In this document: positions 35,005 to 45,032 of the stretch, in pieces
Layout: every line of letters begins with the position of its first letter
Numbering within the stretch: the first letter of the stretch is position 1
DNA from: Cryobacterium sp. SO1
GTDB taxonomy: Bacteria > Actinomycetota > Actinomycetes > Actinomycetales > Microbacteriaceae
Length of the DNA: 64,000 bases
Reading direction: 5' to 3'
NCBI RefSeq assembly: GCF_004210215.2
Contig: NZ_CP067394.1
Coordinates: 496,001-560,000 of the forward strand
Notes under the pieces: model-generated
Database searches by the model: none
Seen by the model: only the letters and a program-made list of their open reading frames with translations
What the model was told of the DNA's origin: nothing
Position numbers and translations under genes: made by a program

Positions 35005-36738
35005 GTGCAGTCCATCCCTCTCTCCTCGCCCGCTGATTCCGCCCGATCCGCCCTCGCCGAGCGCCCCAGTGCGAAGGTGTTGATCATCGGTGCCGGCATC
35101 AACGGCATCGCCACGTTCCGCGACCTGGCGTTGCAGGGCGTGGACGTCACCATCGTCGACCGGGGGGACTTCGTCTCCGGCGCCTCCGCCGCGTCGTCGC
35201 ACATGATCCACGGCGGCATCCGGTACCTGGAAAACGGCGAGTTCCGGCTCGTCAAGGAGTCGGTCACCGAGCGCAACGGCCTGCTGAAGATTGCGCCGCA
35301 CTACGTCAAGCCGCTCAAGACCACTGTGCCGATGTTCTCCGCCCTCTCCGGCGTGCTGGCCGCCCCGCTGCGCTTCCTCACCCACAAGCAGGGCAAGGCG
35401 CAGGAACGCGGCGCGCTGCTGATCAAGGTCGGGCTGGTGCTGTACGACTCCTTCTCCCGCGACGGCGGCTCGGTGCCCAAGCACGAGTTCCACGGTCGTA
35501 AGAAGTCGCTCGAACGCCTGCCGCGACTGAATCCCGGCCTCAAGTACACCGCCACGTACTACGACGCGTCGATGCACGACCCCGAGCGCCTCGCACTCGA
35601 TGTGCTCCGCGACGGCCTGGACACCGGCCCACACGCGCGCGCCGCCAACTACGTCGAAGCCGTGGGCATGGATGCCGAGGGCGTGCGCCTGCGCAACACC
35701 GTCACCGGCGAGGAATTCAGTTTCGCCGCCGACGTGGTCGTGAACACCTCCGGCCCGTGGACCGACTTGACCAACTCGGCGCTCGGTGCGGCCAGCAGCT
35801 ACATGGGCGGCACCAAGGGCTCCCACATCGTGCTGGACCACCCCGAGCTCTACGCGGCCACCGGAGGCGGCGAGATCTTCTTCGAGAACAACGACGGCCG
35901 CATCGTGTTGATCTACCCGCTCGCGGGCCGAGTGCTCCTGGGCACCACCGACCTCGAGCACGACATGAGCCAGCCGATCCGCACCACCGAAGAGGAAATC
36001 GACTACTTCTTCGACCTGGTCAAGCACGTGTTCCCCGACATCGAGGTGAACCGCTCGCACATCGTGTTCAGGTTCGCCGGCGTCAGGCCGCTGCCCCGGC
36101 ACGACGACGAGGCCCCCGGCTTCGTCTCCCGCGACTACCGCATCGAGTCCACCCCGCTCGGCGCACGCCCCGGCACCCTGCTCAGCCTGGTCGGCGGCAA
36201 GTGGACCACCTTCCGCGCCCTCGCCGAGCACCTCAGCGGCGACATCCTCAGCCTGCTCGGCCAGTCCCGCACGGTGTCCACCGTCGGGCTCGCCATCGGC
36301 GGCGGCAAGGGCTACCCGGCCACCGCAGCCGCGCACACCGTGTGGCTGGCCGCCCACGGCGACGAGGTCGGCCGAGACCGCGCCCAGGCGCTGCTCACCC
36401 GGTACGGCACCCGCGCCGGTGCGATCATCGACTTCCTCACCGAAGCGGCGGATGCGCCCCTGGCGCACAACCCGCTCTACACCCGCCGCGAGATCGAGTA
36501 CCTGGCGCGCGAGGAGTCGGTCACCCACCTGATCGACCTGCTGCTGCGCCGCACCAGCCTCGCCTTCGTCGGCGGGCTCAGCGTGGCCCTGCTTGAGGAA
36601 CTGGCCGGCGTGCTGGCCCCCGTGCTCGGCTGGGACGCCGCGCGCACCGCCGACGAGGTGACCCAGGCCGGCCAGGAGCTTGCCGAGGTGCACGGCGTCG
36701 ACCTGATGGGCGCGTCCGAGGCCGTTCCGGCCCCGTAG
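35005..36738 (+). CDS. glpD: glycerol-3-phosphate dehydrogenase (FAD, aerobic)
   Basis: 577 residues. The FAD-binding motif is VLIIGAGINGIATFRDLALQG, followed by GDFVSGASAASSHMIHGGIRYLE, the GlpD signature. WTDLTNSALG, GRVLLGTTDLEHD and LSLVGGKWTTFRALAEH are further family blocks, and a C-terminal cap domain of about 140 residues completes it. It oxidises glycerol-3-phosphate to dihydroxyacetone phosphate at the membrane, feeding electrons to the quinone pool. GTG start with AAAGG about 11 bases upstream. It is divergent from the SorC regulator and is followed by a terminator-like hairpin before glpF. Confidence 0.95.
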   Translation: MQSIPLSSPADSARSALAERPSAKVLIIGAGINGIATFRDLALQGVDVTIVDRGDFVSGASAASSHMIHGGIRYLENGEFRLVKESVTERNGLLKIAPHYVKPLKTTVPMFSALSGVLAAPLRFLTHKQGKAQERGALLIKVGLVLYDSFSRDGGSVPKHEFHGRKKSLERLPRLNPGLKYTATYYDASMHDPERLALDVLRDGLDTGPHARAANYVEAVGMDAEGVRLRNTVTGEEFSFAADVVVNTSGPWTDLTNSALGAASSYMGGTKGSHIVLDHPELYAATGGGEIFFENNDGRIVLIYPLAGRVLLGTTDLEHDMSQPIRTTEEEIDYFFDLVKHVFPDIEVNRSHIVFRFAGVRPLPRHDDEAPGFVSRDYRIESTPLGARPGTLLSLVGGKWTTFRALAEHLSGDILSLLGQSRTVSTVGLAIGGGKGYPATAAAHTVWLAAHGDEVGRDRAQALLTRYGTRAGAIIDFLTEAADAPLAHNPLYTRREIEYLAREESVTHLIDLLLRRTSLAFVGGLSVALLEELAGVLAPVLGWDAARTADEVTQAGQELAEVHGVDLMGASEAVPAP

Positions 36739-36747
36739 ACCAGACGG

Positions 36748-36770
36748 GAGGTGGGGGGCTTCCCCACCTC
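36748..36770. terminator. hairpin after glpD
   Basis: GAGGTGGGG-n5-CCCCACCTC is a perfect 9-bp stem just after the glpD stop, followed by TCAATCT rather than a T-run. It separates glpD from the glpFK transcription unit, which has its own AT-rich promoter region. Confidence 0.65.
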
Positions 36771-36776
36771 TCAATC

Positions 36777-36790
36777 TGCACAAACGTGCG
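36777..36790. promoter_or_regulatory. candidate SorC-regulator operator 2 (glpF promoter)
   Basis: TGCACAAACGTGCG, matching the motif at the regulator/glpD promoter in 12 of 14 positions. It contains the small dyad GCAC-n4-GTGC. A possible -35 (TTGACT) follows some 25 bases downstream. Confidence 0.5.
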
Positions 36791-36880
36791 CGTGGGGCTA
36801 CCTTTTTGCGGTTTTTGACTCGGTAACGTGTCAGGACCGCACAATTTCCCGCGGGTACGAAAAAAACACGAAAGGTCAAT

Positions 36881-37645
36881 GTGGACAATCTCGGTGTTGT
36901 ATTCCTCTCGGAGCTGGTGGGCACAGCCCTCCTGGTGCTCCTCGGCTGCGGCGTTGTCGCCAACGTCGCCCTCACGAAGAACAAGGGCTTCGGCGCCGGG
37001 TTCCTCATGGTCACCATCGGTTGGGGCCTCGCGGTCTTCGCCGGTGTGATCGTCTCGTACAACTCCGGTGCGCACCTGAACCCGGCGGTCACGCTGGGCC
37101 TGGTTTCCTCCGGAGCCACCGAATTCGGCTCCGGCGTGCCGGTGAACGTCGTCTCGGTGCTGGTGTACATCGCTGCCCAGATGATCGGTGCCATCATCGG
37201 CGCCGTCGTGGTCTGGCTGGCGTACAAGCAGCACTTCGACCAGGAGCCGGAGCCGGCGAACAAGCTCGGCGTCTTCTCCACCGGTCCGGCCATCCGCTCG
37301 TACGGCTGGAACCTGGTCACGGAGGTCATCGGCACCTTCGTGCTGGTGTTCGTGGTGATCGCGTTCGGCGGCGGTCGCCAGGGTGAGAACGGCGGCCTCG
37401 CGGCCCTCGGCGCCCTGCCGGTGGCCCTGCTGGTGATCGTCATCGGCACCTCCCTCGGCGGGCCGACCGGCTACGCCATCAACCCGGCCCGAGACCTGGG
37501 CCCCCGCATCGCCCACGCCCTGCTGCCCATCAAGGGCAAGCGGGGGTCCGACTGGTCCTACTCGTGGGTTCCCGTCGTCGGACCCGTCATCGGCGGTGTG
37601 CTGGCCGGCTGGGCATCGCTGGTGCTGCTGCCCATCCTGACCTGA
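36881..37645 (+). CDS. glpF: glycerol facilitator (aquaporin family)
   Basis: 254 residues with six membrane helices and the two pore half-helices. The first NPA motif is [11 protein letters not shown] and the second [13 protein letters not shown]; the Asp after NPAR is the glycerol-facilitator type. It lets glycerol diffuse into the cell. GTG 36881, with GAAAGG eight bases upstream; an overlapping ATG two bases earlier is out of frame. It forms an operon with glpK 88 bases downstream, the gap holding three 14-bp tandem repeats. Confidence 0.95.
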   Translation: MDNLGVVFLSELVGTALLVLLGCGVVANVALTKNKGFGAGFLMVTIGWGLAVFAGVIVSYNSGAHLNPAVTLGLVSSGATEFGSGVPVNVVSVLVYIAAQMIGAIIGAVVVWLAYKQHFDQEPEPANKLGVFSTGPAIRSYGWNLVTEVIGTFVLVFVVIAFGGGRQGENGGLAALGALPVALLVIVIGTSLGGPTGYAINPARDLGPRIAHALLPIKGKRGSDWSYSWVPVVGPVIGGVLAGWASLVLLPILT

Positions 37646-37666
37646 TCCCGCCCCTCGATTCACCCA

Positions 37667-37708
37667 TCGATCTCAACAACTCGATCTCAACAACTCAATC
37701 TCAACAAC
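37667..37708. repeat. three tandem 14-bp repeats between glpF and glpK
   Basis: Two identical copies of TCGATCTCAACAAC are followed by TCAATCTCAACAAC. The array ends 25 bases before the glpK start, upstream of its AGGAG, so copy-number change would alter only the spacer. The unit is AT-rich compared with its surroundings. Confidence 0.95.
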
Positions 37709-37733
37709 CACGTCCCAACACAGGAGTTCCGAC

Positions 37734-39251
37734 ATGAGTGACAAGTACATCTTCGCCATCGACCAGGGCACCACGAGCACCCGCGCGATCATCTTCGATC
37801 ACTCCGGCTCGATCGTCTCCACCGGTCAGCTCGAGCACGAACAGATCTTCCCGCGCGCCGGCTGGGTCGAACACGACCCCATGGAGATCTGGGGCAACAC
37901 CCGCCAGGTCATCGGCCAGGCCCTCTCCAAGGCCAACCTCACCCGGCACGACATCGAGGCCGTCGGCATCACCAACCAGCGGGAGACCGCCGTGGTCTGG
38001 GACCGCACCACCGGCCTGCCGATCTACAACGCCATCGTCTGGCAGGACACCCGCACTCAGCCGATCGTCGACCGGCTCGCCGCGGACGGTGGGGGCGACC
38101 GGTTCAAGGCCACCGTCGGCCTGCCGCTGGCGACCTACTTCTCCGGCACCAAGATCGCCTGGATCCTGGAGAACGTCGAGGGCGCCCGCGAAAAGGCCGA
38201 GGCCGGCGACCTGATGTTCGGCACCACGGACTCCTGGGTGCTCTGGAACCTCACCGGCGGCCTGGAGGGCGGGGTGCACGCCACCGACGTCACCAACGCC
38301 AGCCGCACCCTGTTCATGAACCTGGAGACCCTCGAATGGGACGACGAGATCCTCGGGATCTTCGGCGTTCCCCGCTCGATGATGCCCGGGATCCGCTCCT
38401 CCAGCGAGGTCTACGGCATGGTCAACGAGCACAGCCTGCTGCGCGAGGTGCCCATCGCCGGCATCCTCGGCGACCAGCAGGCGGCCACGTTCGGCCAGGC
38501 CGCGTTCGACCAGGGCGAGGCCAAGAACACCTACGGCACCGGTAACTTCCTGATCTTCAACACCGGCACCGAGATCATCCACTCCAAGAACGGCCTGCTC
38601 ACCACGCTGGGCTACAAGCTCGGCGACGCCGAACCGCACTACGCGCTGGAAGGCTCGATCGCCGTCACCGGGTCGCTCATCCAGTGGCTGCGCGACAACC
38701 TCGGGCTGATCTCGTCGGCGAGTGAGATCGAGACCCTGGCCCGCACCGTCGACGACAACGGCGGCGCCTACTTCGTGCCGGCGTTCAGCGGCCTGTTCGC
38801 GCCGTACTGGCGTTCGGATGCCCGCGGTGCGCTGGTGGGCCTGACCCGGTTCGTGAACAAGGGCCACATCGCCCGCGCGGCGCTGGAGGCCATCGCGTTC
38901 CAGACCCGCGAGGTCATCGACGCGGTCAACGCCGACTCGGGCGTGCCGCTGACCGAGCTCAAGGTCGACGGCGGCGCCACCGCCAACAACCTGCTGCTGC
39001 AGTTCCAGGCCGACATCCTTGGCGTACCCGTGGTGCGCCCGGTCGTCGCCGAGACCACCGCGCTCGGCGCGGCCTACGCGGCCGGCCTGGCGGTGGGCTT
39101 CTGGGGTGGCCTGGGCGAACTGCGCTCCAACTGGCAGGAAGACGCCCGATGGGAGCCCGACATGGAGGAAGCCGAGCGAGCCCGGCTGCTCCGCAACTGG
39201 AAGAAGGCCGTCACCAAGACCCTCGACTGGGTCGACGAAGACGTCCTGTAG
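37734..39251 (+). CDS. glpK: glycerol kinase
   Basis: 505 residues, the standard length. FGGY-kinase signatures are [19 protein letters not shown] at the N-terminus, [30 protein letters not shown] (substrate site), [42 protein letters not shown] and [21 protein letters not shown]. It phosphorylates glycerol to glycerol-3-phosphate for GlpD. CAGGAG lies nine bases upstream of the ATG. It lies behind glpF in the same operon. Confidence 0.97.
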   Translation: MSDKYIFAIDQGTTSTRAIIFDHSGSIVSTGQLEHEQIFPRAGWVEHDPMEIWGNTRQVIGQALSKANLTRHDIEAVGITNQRETAVVWDRTTGLPIYNAIVWQDTRTQPIVDRLAADGGGDRFKATVGLPLATYFSGTKIAWILENVEGAREKAEAGDLMFGTTDSWVLWNLTGGLEGGVHATDVTNASRTLFMNLETLEWDDEILGIFGVPRSMMPGIRSSSEVYGMVNEHSLLREVPIAGILGDQQAATFGQAAFDQGEAKNTYGTGNFLIFNTGTEIIHSKNGLLTTLGYKLGDAEPHYALEGSIAVTGSLIQWLRDNLGLISSASEIETLARTVDDNGGAYFVPAFSGLFAPYWRSDARGALVGLTRFVNKGHIARAALEAIAFQTREVIDAVNADSGVPLTELKVDGGATANNLLLQFQADILGVPVVRPVVAETTALGAAYAAGLAVGFWGGLGELRSNWQEDARWEPDMEEAERARLLRNWKKAVTKTLDWVDEDVL

Positions 39252-39352
39252 CCAGGCAAGACTGGTAGCTGCCCAGGTCCGGTAGCCGCCGTGAACCCCC
39301 GGTAGCCCGTTCCCGACGGCACCACCTCGACGCCGCATCCGCCTCTCCTCTG

Positions 39353-39525
39353 AGTTGTGCGGGTGCGGCGCCGCTATGCGGGTGGCGCGCCACCCGCATA
39401 GCGGCGCCCACCCCGCATAGGGCCCTTGCGCGGGTGCCACGCCGTTGTGCGGGCTCGGGGCCAGAGCGGCGCTTGCCCCGCAGAGTGGCGTGTACCCCGC
39501 AGAATGACGCCTGCCCCGCCTCACA
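39353..39525. repeat. GC-rich palindrome copy B4 plus downstream tandem units
   Basis: Perfect 42-bp core at 39367-39408 with outer arms bringing the element to about 39353-39421. From about 39430 onward follow degenerate 19-20 bp units of the type GGCGYNTGCCCCGCAGA (for example at 39470, 39489 and 39508). The whole 327-bp gap between the convergent glpK and HAD genes is occupied by this array; there is no gene in it. Confidence 0.9.
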
Positions 39526-39578
39526 CGATTGTGGGCGCACTTACCGCCCACAGAGCCGCGCATCGGCCCGGGCTTCGG

Positions 39579-40370
39579 CTACCGCGCGGCGAGCAGGGCG
39601 GGCAACTCCGCGAGGCCGGTGAGACGGATGACGCCCAGCGCGCGGGCCTCAGCGCGGTCGGCCTCCGGCGGGGGAGGTCCTGCGGAGCCGAGACGGTCCA
39701 GCCACACCCCGGTGAGGCCCGCTGCGGCGGCCCCGATCGCGTCGGTGCGGAGGCGGTCGCCCACGTACACCGAGCGGGCCGGGTCGGCGCCGAACAGGGC
39801 GCAGGCGTGCACGAAGATCTCCGGCCTCGGCTTGGCCAGGCCGAACTCGGCCGAGGTGATCACGTGCTCCACCCGGGCGTCCAGACCGGTGTCGGCCAGT
39901 TTCACGCGCTGGTAGGCCAGCTCCCCGTTGGTGATCAGACCGAATCGCACCCCGGGGATGCGCCGGGCCAGCTCGTCGAGGCAGGGCAGCGCATCCGCGT
40001 GCAGGCGCCAGTGGGCTCGGTAGTGCACGAAGTAGTCCTCGAACCAGGCGGTGGCCTCCGCCGCCGTGAGCTGCACCCCGTGCGCTGCCGCGAAGTCGCG
40101 GGCGCGGGCGCCGCGCTGTGCGGCGAAGTCGAGCGAACCGGCGAGATAGGCGTGGTAGTGCTGCTCCTCAAGGGCGTTCCACAGCACCACGACGTCGTGC
40201 GGGTCGGCGGCCGCACCCCGGCCGCCCTGCGCGGCGACGTGGCCGAGAATGCCGGCGGCCACGGCCTCCCGGTGCGCGAACAGGGTGTCGTCCAGATCGA
40301 ACAGCACCAGCGTCACACCAGTCACACCAGCCGCACCCGCCCCACCGGTCACAGCAGCCTCACCGGCCAC
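39579..40370 (-). CDS. HAD-superfamily hydrolase (YjjG-like)
   Basis: Up to 263 residues. Motif I FDLDDTLF, motif II LITNGE, motif III Lys in GLAKPRPEIF and motif IV VYVGDRLRTDAIGA are complete, with an alpha-helical cap between I and II of about 80 residues (type C1). It is probably a small-molecule phosphatase, for example of nucleotides or sugar phosphates. The first 18 residues (Gly/Ala/Val/Thr-rich) come from a short repetitive tract, and the true start is likely one of the in-frame GTG codons nearer to VTLVLFDLDDTL. It shares orientation with the GNAT gene 28 bases upstream. Confidence 0.85.
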   Translation of the reverse strand: MAGEAAVTGGAGAAGVTGVTLVLFDLDDTLFAHREAVAAGILGHVAAQGGRGAAADPHDVVVLWNALEEQHYHAYLAGSLDFAAQRGARARDFAAAHGVQLTAAEATAWFEDYFVHYRAHWRLHADALPCLDELARRIPGVRFGLITNGELAYQRVKLADTGLDARVEHVITSAEFGLAKPRPEIFVHACALFGADPARSVYVGDRLRTDAIGAAAAGLTGVWLDRLGSAGPPPPEADRAEARALGVIRLTGLAELPALLAAR

Positions 40371-40398
40371 AGTCGCCCGCAGGAGCGCACGGCACCGC

Positions 40399-41121
40399 TC
40401 ACGCGCCCGCGACCTCGGCCGGCCAGCCCGCGGGCGGTGTGCGGTCGTCGGTGGCGTGCAGCACGGCCTTCCACGAGGGCGGATGCGTACCGTCGCGGTA
40501 CGCGATCCCGGCCGGTCCGAGCCCGGTGTAGCGGAACCCGGCCTTCCGGGCGGCCCGGGCCGACGCGAGGTTGCCGGCCACGGCCTCCCAGTGCACGGTG
40601 TCGCAGAGGCCGGTGCGAAAGCCCCAGTCGAGCACCAACCGCTGCGCCTCGACCATCAGGCCCCGGCCCCGGTGCGCCGGTCCCAGCCAGAACCCGATCG
40701 AACTGGCGCGGCTCGCCGCAGCCGAAGCCGAAGCCGCAGCCGCCCCAGCCGCAGCAGCCGCAGCCGAAGCCGCCCCAGCCGCCCCAGCAGCCGCCCCAGC
40801 CCCAGCCCCAGCCCCAGCCGCAGCCGCAGCCGCAGCCGCATCAACCCCAGCCGCGACAGGCACGCTCAGGCTGATCACGCCGAGCAGCTCCGGCGACGCC
40901 GGCCCGCGCACCGCCCAGGTGTATTCCTGGTCCCCGGCCCACGAGGCCGGCACATAGCCGGTGACGAAGTCGGCGGCGTCCGCGAGCCGGTACGGCCGGG
41001 GCAGCCGGGCCAGGTACTCGGGCATCACCGGGTCCTGGCAGTACTCGAACACCCGCGGCACGTCGGCGCCCTGCGGCGTATCCAGCCGCAACACACTAGA
41101 GGACAGCCCGACCGGACGCAT
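40399..41121 (-). CDS. GNAT-family N-acetyltransferase with a long Ala/Gly insertion
   Basis: 240 residues from ATG 41121 (MRPVGLSSSVLRLDTPQ). The RimJ-like fold is visible: PYRLADAADFV, YTWAVRGPASPELLGVISL, the acetyl-CoA loop GFWLGPAHRGRGLMVEAQRL, and EAVAGNLASARAARKAGFRY. Between the strand ending in ISLSVPV and SIGFWLGP lies a stretch of about 55 residues that is nearly all Ala and Gly, encoded by hexanucleotide-like repeats at 40713-40853. In ordinary homologues this is a short turn. The substrate is unknown; the group acylates protein N-termini, sugars or antibiotics. Confidence 0.83.
   Translation of the reverse strand: MRPVGLSSSVLRLDTPQGADVPRVFEYCQDPVMPEYLARLPRPYRLADAADFVTGYVPASWAGDQEYTWAVRGPASPELLGVISLSVPVAAGVDAAAAAAAAGAGAGAGAAAGAAGAASAAAAAAGAAAASASAAASRASSIGFWLGPAHRGRGLMVEAQRLVLDWGFRTGLCDTVHWEAVAGNLASARAARKAGFRYTGLGPAGIAYRDGTHPPSWKAVLHATDDRTPPAGWPAEVAGA
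40713..40853. repeat. GCC/GCAGCC-type simple repeat inside the GNAT gene
   Basis: About 140 bases built from imperfect GCCGCA, GCCCCA and GCCGAA hexamers. The reading frame remains open. Tracts of this kind can change length by slippage. Confidence 0.9.
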
Positions 41122-41143
41122 CAGCACACCACCAGAGCGCGCC

Positions 41144-42160
41144 TCAGCGGCGGGCCAGGAAACCCATCCGATCGAACGCGGTCGCCAGGGTGACGTCGGC
41201 CACCGCGGCGGCACGGTCGGCGTTGGCGGCCAGGATCCGGTCCAGTTCGGCCGGGTCGTCGAGCAGCTCCCGCACCCGTCGCCGAATCGCGCCGAAGGTC
41301 TCGGTGACCACCTCGGCCAGGCCCTTCTTGAAGTCGCCGTAGCCCTTGCCCGCGTATTCGTTTTCGAGCGACTCGATCGAACGCTCCGCCATCACGGAGT
41401 AGATCGTGAGCAGGTTGGCCACGCCGGGCTTGTTCTCCCGGTCGAAGACCACCCCGCCCTCGGCGTCGGTGACGGCGCGCATGATCTTCTTCGCGGTGAC
41501 GGATGGCTCGTCGAGCATCCAGATCACACCGGCGTGCGACTCGGCCGACTTCGACATCTTCGAGGTGGGGTTCTGCAGGTCGTAGATCTTCGCGGTGTCG
41601 CGGATGATCGAGGCCTCCGGCACCGTGAAGGTGTCGCCGAACCGGGAGTTGAACCGGGCCGCCAGGTCGCGGGTGAGCTCAACGTGCTGGCGTTGGTCCT
41701 CGCCCACCGGCACGATCTCGCTCTGGAACAGCAGGATGTCGGCGGCCATCAGCACCGGGTAGGCGAACAGGCCCACCGTGGTGGCGTCGGCGCCCTGCTT
41801 CAACGACTTGTCCTTGAACTGGGTCATCCGGCTGGCCTCGCCGAACCCGGTGAGCGTGTTCAGGGCCCAGGCCAGCTGCGCGTGCGCCGCCACGTGCGAC
41901 TGCACGTACAGGGTCGACTCGGCCGGGTCGATGCCCGCCGCGATGTACTGCGCGGCGGTGGCGCGGGTGTTCTCCCGCAGCTTGGCCGGGTCCTGCGCCA
42001 CGGTGATGGCGTGCAGGTCCACGATCGAGAAGAACGCGTCGTGGTTCTGCTGCAGTTTCTTCCAGTTCAGCAGCGCACCGATGTAGTTGCCGATCTGCAA
42101 CGAGTCGGCGGACGGCTGCATGCCGGAGTAGAGGCGGGTCTTGGTCATGAGAGAAGTCAT
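41144..42160 (-). CDS. trpS: tryptophanyl-tRNA synthetase
   Basis: 338 residues from ATG 42160 ([17 protein letters not shown]); ATG 42148 is an alternative. The class I signatures are the HIGH-like QIGNYIGA after GMQPSADSL, and SKMSKS near residue 200. [14 protein letters not shown] [20 protein letters not shown] and [13 protein letters not shown] are family blocks. It charges tRNA-Trp in the cytoplasm. The frame continues open upstream, antisense to the exonuclease III start of the next gene, and is not used. Same strand as xthA, gap 40 bases. Confidence 0.96.
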   Translation of the reverse strand: MTSLMTKTRLYSGMQPSADSLQIGNYIGALLNWKKLQQNHDAFFSIVDLHAITVAQDPAKLRENTRATAAQYIAAGIDPAESTLYVQSHVAAHAQLAWALNTLTGFGEASRMTQFKDKSLKQGADATTVGLFAYPVLMAADILLFQSEIVPVGEDQRQHVELTRDLAARFNSRFGDTFTVPEASIIRDTAKIYDLQNPTSKMSKSAESHAGVIWMLDEPSVTAKKIMRAVTDAEGGVVFDRENKPGVANLLTIYSVMAERSIESLENEYAGKGYGDFKKGLAEVVTETFGAIRRRVRELLDDPAELDRILAANADRAAAVADVTLATAFDRMGFLARR

Positions 42161-42200
42161 TTCGTCAGGTTCGAGGCCGCGCAGGCGGCAAAAACAATAG

Positions 42201-43058
42201 TCAGATGGCGTAGTCGACGACCACGGGGGCGTGGTCGCTCCAGCGCTGGTCGTAGGCATCCGCCCGGTCGACCGTGTAGTTGACGACGGATGCCGCCAGC
42301 GCGGGCGTCGCGAGCTGGTAGTCGATGCGCCAACCGGTGTCGTTGTCGAACGCCTGGCCGCGCCAGGACCACCAGGTGAACGGTCCGTCCATCTCGCCGG
42401 CAGCCTTCCGGCCCACATCCACCCAGCCCAGCCCCGCGCCGTTGTTGTAGTCGGCGTCGTCCTCGGCGCCCAGGATGCGGTCGAAGTAGGCGCGCTCCTC
42501 GGGCAGGAAGCCGGCCCGCTTGACGTTGCCCTTCCAGTTCTTGATGTCGAACGTGCGGTGGCCCACGTTGAGGTCGCCGAGCACGACGACCCGCTCGCTG
42601 TGCGCCGCCAGTTCGGGCAGCCGGGTGAGCATGGAGTCGAGGAAGGTGAACTTCTCGACCTGCTTGGGGGTGTCCACCTCGCCGGAGTGCACGTAGGTGC
42701 TCACGACGGTCACGATTTTGCCGTTGACCTCGTAGTCGGCTTCGAGCCAGCGGCCGGCGCTGTCGAAGTCGGGGTGGCCCAGTTCGACCCGGTGGATCGA
42801 CGCGGACTTGCGGCTGGCGATGGCCACGCCGGCGCGACCCTTGGCCGACGCGGCGTCGTGCAGGATGCTCCAGTCCGGGCCGAGCAGTCCCTCGATGTCT
42901 TCGGTCGACGCACGCACCTCCTGGATGGCGAGGATGTCGACGTCCCGGGTGGCGAGCCAGTCGCCCATGCCCTTCCGGTAGGCGGCGCGGATGCCGTTGG
43001 TGTTGATGCTGGCGATGCGCAGGGGGCGGACGGACTCTGATGCGGGAGAAGACGGCAT
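42201..43058 (-). CDS. xthA: exodeoxyribonuclease III
   Basis: 285 residues. The exonuclease III/AP-endonuclease blocks are complete: [20 protein letters not shown] (catalytic Glu), [26 protein letters not shown], and the C-terminal RIDYQLATP and [10 protein letters not shown] (catalytic Asp-His). It repairs abasic sites and removes 3' blocks. ATG 43058 has TAGAAT six bases upstream and no SD, indicating leaderless expression. Confidence 0.95.
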   Translation of the reverse strand: MPSSPASESVRPLRIASINTNGIRAAYRKGMGDWLATRDVDILAIQEVRASTEDIEGLLGPDWSILHDAASAKGRAGVAIASRKSASIHRVELGHPDFDSAGRWLEADYEVNGKIVTVVSTYVHSGEVDTPKQVEKFTFLDSMLTRLPELAAHSERVVVLGDLNVGHRTFDIKNWKGNVKRAGFLPEERAYFDRILGAEDDADYNNGAGLGWVDVGRKAAGEMDGPFTWWSWRGQAFDNDTGWRIDYQLATPALAASVVNYTVDRADAYDQRWSDHAPVVVDYAI

Positions 43059-43102
43059 GCGCCGATTCTACCGAGTGCCCCCGACGCCGGGGCCGGACCG
43101 GC

Positions 43103-44179
43103 TCACTCGACGGCGGCGGTGGTGCTCGATGCGTTCTTCTCGGCCCGAGTCTGGGCGCGGCGCAGCCGTCGCCTGCGTCCGGGCCGTTGGTACCAGGATG
43201 CGTCCGCCAACGCCGCCTGCGCGTCGCGCAGTTCGGCCTCGGCGATGAGGCTCTTGGCCTCGGCTTCCTTCTCCTCGGCGAGCTTCTTCGCTTCATCGGC
43301 GCTCAGGGTGCGCGGAGGGATGCCGGCGTCCTGCATGCCGACCGCGATCCACGCGGCGGAGATCAGCGTGACCGTGGAGGTGAGGTTGAACCAGATCAGC
43401 AAACCGATGATCACCGCGAAGCCGGCCAGCAGCGGGTTGCGGGCCGCACCGCCGAGCAGGGCGGCGCCGAGTACCTTGAGCACGCCCAACGCCACCGCGC
43501 CGAGCAACGACCCGACAAGCAGGTTCTTCCAGGGGATGCGCACGTGGGAGAGCACCCTGAACAGGGCAGCCAGGGTGATGGTGTCGATGATCAGCACGAT
43601 CAGCAGACCGACGGCCTGGCTGGAGGCCTGGAACCAGAAGGACTCCCGGCCCTGGCCGAAAAAGCCCAGCACGACCTCGAGCAGCTGTGAGGACACCAGC
43701 GAGATGACGGCCGAGACCATCAGGGCCAGGCCGAACAGCAGGCCGAGGCCGAGCTCGCGCAGTTTCACCAGCACGAAGAAGGTGGCCTCCTGACCCATCC
43801 CGAAAATACCACGCACGGCCTGCGAGGTGGTGTTCAACCAGCCGAGAGTCGTGGCGAGCAAGCCGATGAGGGCGATGGCGCTGCTCCAGGTGAGCGCCCC
43901 GGTGTTGCCCAGGTCGGCCGGGTCGACCACCCCGCCCTTTTCGATCAGCCCGGGAACCGACTGGTTGATGATCACGAACAACTGGTCCATCAGTGCGGGA
44001 TTGCTTGCCAACCAGATCCCGGCCACCGAAAAGACCAGCCAGAGCGCGGCGAAGATCGCGAAGATCGCCTGGTAGGCCATGCCGGCGGCCAGAACCGGTC
44101 CACGGCTCTGGCCGAAGTGGGTGTAGACGCGCGCCGGCCTTGAGGCCATGACGCGTTTGACGAGGTCGCCGATCTTCAT
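43103..44179 (-). CDS. YihY/BrkB-family inner membrane protein
   Basis: 358 residues. Six membrane helices with family features: RGPVLAAGMAYQAIFAIFAALW in helix 1 and TLGWLNTTSQAVRGIFGMGQE, then WKNLLVGSLLGAVALGVLKV. The C-terminal 75 residues are charged and probably coiled (DEAKKLAEEKEAEAKSL). The role of the family is not established (formerly annotated as RNase BN). TAGGCT lies six bases before ATG 44179, consistent with a leaderless message. Confidence 0.9.
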   Translation of the reverse strand: MKIGDLVKRVMASRPARVYTHFGQSRGPVLAAGMAYQAIFAIFAALWLVFSVAGIWLASNPALMDQLFVIINQSVPGLIEKGGVVDPADLGNTGALTWSSAIALIGLLATTLGWLNTTSQAVRGIFGMGQEATFFVLVKLRELGLGLLFGLALMVSAVISLVSSQLLEVVLGFFGQGRESFWFQASSQAVGLLIVLIIDTITLAALFRVLSHVRIPWKNLLVGSLLGAVALGVLKVLGAALLGGAARNPLLAGFAVIIGLLIWFNLTSTVTLISAAWIAVGMQDAGIPPRTLSADEAKKLAEEKEAEAKSLIAEAELRDAQAALADASWYQRPGRRRRLRRAQTRAEKNASSTTAAVE

Positions 44180-44270
44180 CGACCCAGCCTAGCCAGCGGG
44201 CGCGGCTCACCGGGCGCGAAAACGACGAACGGCGGCCAGTGGCCGCCGCTCGTGAGGAATCCGTAAGGTG

Positions 44271-45031
<761 letters not shown>

Positions 45032-45032
<1 letters not shown>

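Noticed and set aside
35005..39251. GlpP-like protein at 29.5 kb controlling glpD or glpFK
   Set aside because: The glpD and glpF leaders lack a hairpin-plus-U-tract before the start; the only such leader terminator is at the FAD-oxidase operon.
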